This document shows, one piece after another, positions 61,573 through 64,000 of a stretch of 64,000 nt of DNA. Source of the stretch: Sinosporangium siamense (GTDB lineage Bacteria; Actinomycetota; Actinomycetes; Streptosporangiales; Streptosporangiaceae). A program made the position numbers and the translations under genes. How positions within the stretch are numbered: the first letter of the stretch is position 1; each line of letters opens with the position of its first letter. The DNA is taken from the NCBI RefSeq assembly GCF_016863435.1, contig NZ_BOOW01000013.1:144452-208451 (forward strand), written 5' to 3'. The notes under the pieces are model-generated. The model saw nothing but the letters and a program-made list of their open reading frames with translations. It was not told the origin of the DNA and searched no databases.

Positions 61573-63941
61573 CCACCAGCACCCCCATGGGGTTCGGCCG
61601 CATGCACCGCAAGGAGGACGCGCGCTTCATCCGGGGACGCGGCCAATATGTCGACGACGTACAGCTGCCCGGCATGTTGCACGGTGCCATACTGCGCAGC
61701 CCGCACGCCCACGCGCGCATCCTGTCCGTCGACACCTCGGCCGCCGAGGCGCTGCCCGGCGTCAAGGCCGTCATCACCGGTGAGACCCTCGCCGGGCTCG
61801 GGCTGGCCTGGATGCCGACGCTCTCCAAGGACGTGCAGGCGGTGCTCGCCACCGACAAGGTCAGGTTCCAGGGGCAGGAGGTGGCGTTCGTCGTCGCCGA
61901 AGACCGCTACATCGCGCGGGACGCCCTGGAGTTGATCGAGGTCGACTACGAGCCGCTGCCCTCGGTGATCGACGCACGAACGGCGCTGGCGGAGGCAGCG
62001 CCGGTCATCCGCGACGACCTCGACGGCAAGAAGGACAACCACATCTTCGACTGGGAGGCCGGCGACCGGGCACACACCGAGGCGATCTTCGAGCGGGCCG
62101 AGGTGCGGGTGTCGCAGGACATGCTTTACCCGCGGGTGCACCCGGCGCCGCTGGAGACGTGCGGCGCGCTCGCCGACTTCGACAAGGTGACGGGGAAGCT
62201 CACCGTGTGGTGCCCCACGCAGGCCCCGCATGCGCACCGCACGCTTTATGCCATGGTGGCGGGGCTGCCGGAGCACAAGATCCGGGTGATCTCGCCGGAC
62301 ATCGGCGGCGGCTTCGGCGGCAAGGTCGGGATTTATCCAGGATATGTCTGTGCGATCGTCGGCTCGATCGTCACCGGCAAACCCGTCAAGTGGATGGAAG
62401 ACCGCTCAGAAAACCTGATGAGTACGGCTTTCGCCCGCGACTACCACATGACCGGTGAGATAGCCGCCACCCAGGACGGCCGCGTCCAGGCCATCCGCGT
62501 CAAGGTCCTCGCCGACCACGGCGCCTTCAACGGCACCGCCCAGCCCACGAAGTTCCCCGCCGGGTTCTTCCACGTCTTCAGCGGCTCCTACGACATCGAG
62601 ACCGCCCACTGCGAGGTCACCGGCGTCTACAGCAACAAGGCCCCCGGCGGTGTCGCCTACGCCTGCTCGTTCCGCATCACCGAGGCCGTCTACCTCGTCG
62701 AACGCCTCATGGACGTCCTCGCCTACGAACTCGGCATGGACCCCGCCGAACTCCGCATGAAGAACCTCCTGCGGGCCGACCAATTCCCCTACACCTCGCC
62801 CACCGGCTGGGAATACGACTCCGGCGACTATCCGCGCACCCTCGCCCTCGCCATGGAGATGGCGGGCTACGACAAACTCCGCGCCGAACAGGCCGAACGC
62901 CGCGCCAACGGCGACCGCAGGCTCATGGGCATCGGCCTCAGCTTCTTCACCGAGGCCGTCGGCGCCGGCCCGCGCAAGCACATGGACATCCTCGGCCTCG
63001 GCATGGCCGACGGCGCCGAACTCCGGGTCCACCCCACCGGCAAGGCCGTACTCCGCGTCTCCTGCCAAAGCCAGGGCCAAGGCCACGAAACCACCTTCGC
63101 CCAGATCGTCGCCGAGGAACTCGGCATCTCACCCGACGACGTCGACGTCGTCCACGGCGATACCGACCAGACCCCCTTCGGCCTCGGCACCTACGGCTCC
63201 CGGTCCACTCCCGTTTCCGGAGCCGCCGCCGCCATGGTCACCCGCAAAGTGCGCGACCGTGCCAAACTCGTCGCCTCCGCCATGCTGGAAGTCGCCCCCG
63301 ACGACCTCGAATGGACCAAAGGCCGCTGGTCCGTCAAAGGCGACCCGAAACACGGCGCCACCATCCAGGAGATCGCCCTCGCCTCCCACGGCGCCGTCGA
63401 ACTCCCCGAAGGCGTCGAAGGCCACCTCGACGCCACATGCGTCTACAACCCGCCCAACCTCACCTACCCCTTCGGCGCCTACATCTGCGTCGTCGACGTC
63501 GACCCCGACACCGGGCAGGTCGACGTGCGGCGCTTCATCGCGGTCGACGACTGCGGCGTGCGCATCAACCCGATGATCGTCGAAGGCCAGATCCACGGCG
63601 GCCTCGCCGACGGCATCGGCATGGCCCTCATGCAGCTCATGGCCTTCGACGAGGACGGCAACCACCTCGGCGCCTCCTTCATGGACTATCTGCTGCCGAC
63701 CGCCGTCGAATGCCCCTCCTGGGAACTCGGCGAAACCGTCACCCCCTCCCCGCACCACCCCATCGGCGCGAAAGGCGTCGGCGAATCGGCCACCGTCGGC
63801 TCACCCGCCGCCGTCGTCAACGCCGTCCTCGACGCCCTCAAGCCCTACGGCATCCGCCACGCCGACATGCCCCTCACCCCGTCCAACGTGTGGCGCGCCA
63901 TCCAAGGCCGCCCCATACGCACCGACCTGGCCATCACGTGA
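61569..63941 (+). CDS. coxL: Form I aerobic carbon monoxide dehydrogenase large subunit
   Basis: A 790-residue molybdopterin subunit beginning VTTSTPMGFGRMHRKEDARF. The active-site loop at 62655-62675 reads AYACSFR, fitting the AYXCSFR pattern of form I CoxL with the Cys that binds the Cu of the Mo-Cu site. The variable position is Ala rather than the common Arg. GGGFGGKVGIYPGYVCA, QSQGQGHETTFAQI and the Glu segment GAKGVGESATVGSP are present. The enzyme oxidises CO to CO2. The order M-S-L is the standard one for CO oxidisers. Confidence 0.93.
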   Translation: MTTSTPMGFGRMHRKEDARFIRGRGQYVDDVQLPGMLHGAILRSPHAHARILSVDTSAAEALPGVKAVITGETLAGLGLAWMPTLSKDVQAVLATDKVRFQGQEVAFVVAEDRYIARDALELIEVDYEPLPSVIDARTALAEAAPVIRDDLDGKKDNHIFDWEAGDRAHTEAIFERAEVRVSQDMLYPRVHPAPLETCGALADFDKVTGKLTVWCPTQAPHAHRTLYAMVAGLPEHKIRVISPDIGGGFGGKVGIYPGYVCAIVGSIVTGKPVKWMEDRSENLMSTAFARDYHMTGEIAATQDGRVQAIRVKVLADHGAFNGTAQPTKFPAGFFHVFSGSYDIETAHCEVTGVYSNKAPGGVAYACSFRITEAVYLVERLMDVLAYELGMDPAELRMKNLLRADQFPYTSPTGWEYDSGDYPRTLALAMEMAGYDKLRAEQAERRANGDRRLMGIGLSFFTEAVGAGPRKHMDILGLGMADGAELRVHPTGKAVLRVSCQSQGQGHETTFAQIVAEELGISPDDVDVVHGDTDQTPFGLGTYGSRSTPVSGAAAAMVTRKVRDRAKLVASAMLEVAPDDLEWTKGRWSVKGDPKHGATIQEIALASHGAVELPEGVEGHLDATCVYNPPNLTYPFGAYICVVDVDPDTGQVDVRRFIAVDDCGVRINPMIVEGQIHGGLADGIGMALMQLMAFDEDGNHLGASFMDYLLPTAVECPSWELGETVTPSPHHPIGAKGVGESATVGSPAAVVNAVLDALKPYGIRHADMPLTPSNVWRAIQGRPIRTDLAIT

Positions 63942-64000
63942 CCGACATCCACATCACCCCCCGCCCCCGCCCCCGCCGCGACACGGCGGGGGCGGGCGGG
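63938..64000 (+). CDS. Start of a further cox-operon gene (truncated by window end)
   Basis: A GTG overlaps the coxL stop (GTGA) and opens a frame VTDIHITPRPRPRRDT that runs to the window end. The coupling suggests a further operon gene, such as an SRPBCC (CoxG-like) or XdhC-like accessory protein. Too little is visible to tell, and the GC-only end may be non-coding. Confidence 0.3.
   Translation, partial: MTDIHITPRPRPRRDTAGAGG

Overview
The window is GC-rich DNA, with GTG starts and stop/start overlaps throughout. It carries Lsr2, a DevR/DevS-type pair, PucR, cytochrome bd, Ser/Thr kinase and XRE/TPR genes. This is a filamentous actinomycete chromosome, most likely of the Streptosporangiaceae type; the family is inferred, not proven. 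No rRNA, tRNA or CRISPR array was seen.

Layout. 1-9.1 kb: tail of a FAD-linked oxidase, a decayed NRPS adenylation domain, a metallophosphoesterase, a short family A DNA polymerase, an MFS exporter, a small HTH protein and a membrane Ser/Thr kinase. 9.3-20.1 kb: a nitrogen-heterocycle catabolic locus. An AllH-AllF-AllG operon (oxamate carbamoyltransferase type) runs leftward from a divergent control region. A PucR regulator, an NCS2 nucleobase permease and a three-subunit molybdenum hydroxylase run rightward. 20.2-24.6 kb: cydAB, sharing a 147-bp divergent control region with a leaderless vapBC toxin-antitoxin pair; then a duplicated DUF6506-like protein and a broken MerR-PP2C gene. 24.8-30.6 kb: two-component system plus ABC exporter, then regulatory genes (ATPase, XRE/TPR protein, small protein).

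30.8-37.7 kb and 50.3-54.2 kb: a dispersed hypoxia/dormancy (DevR-like) regulon. It contains a universal stress protein, acetate kinase, phosphoketolase, DevR, a PPOX-family flavoprotein, a DevS-type kinase, a DoxX protein and an Acg-type nitroreductase. Five DevR-box-like sequences sit upstream of these genes. Phosphoketolase plus acetate kinase could make acetate and ATP from sugar phosphates when respiration stalls. A truncated TnpB lies just before devR.

37.8-50.1 kb: an apparently undescribed catabolic cluster. It encodes an aldehyde dehydrogenase, an atypical M19-dipeptidase-like protein, a phytoene-desaturase-like FAD oxidoreductase, a muconolactone-isomerase-like protein, an Opp/Dpp-type ABC importer, an Asp/Glu racemase-maleate isomerase-like enzyme and an IclR regulator. 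A shared 14-bp motif (GGKACATTGTCCCA) occurs before three of its transcription units, so they are probably one IclR regulon.

54.4-64 kb: lsr2, a mosaic of decayed S8 subtilase sequences, and a LysR-linked coxMSL operon for form I aerobic CO dehydrogenase, which continues beyond the window. Together the genes suggest a soil organism using trace CO, purine/pyrimidine nitrogen and peptide-like substrates, with a reserve programme for low oxygen.
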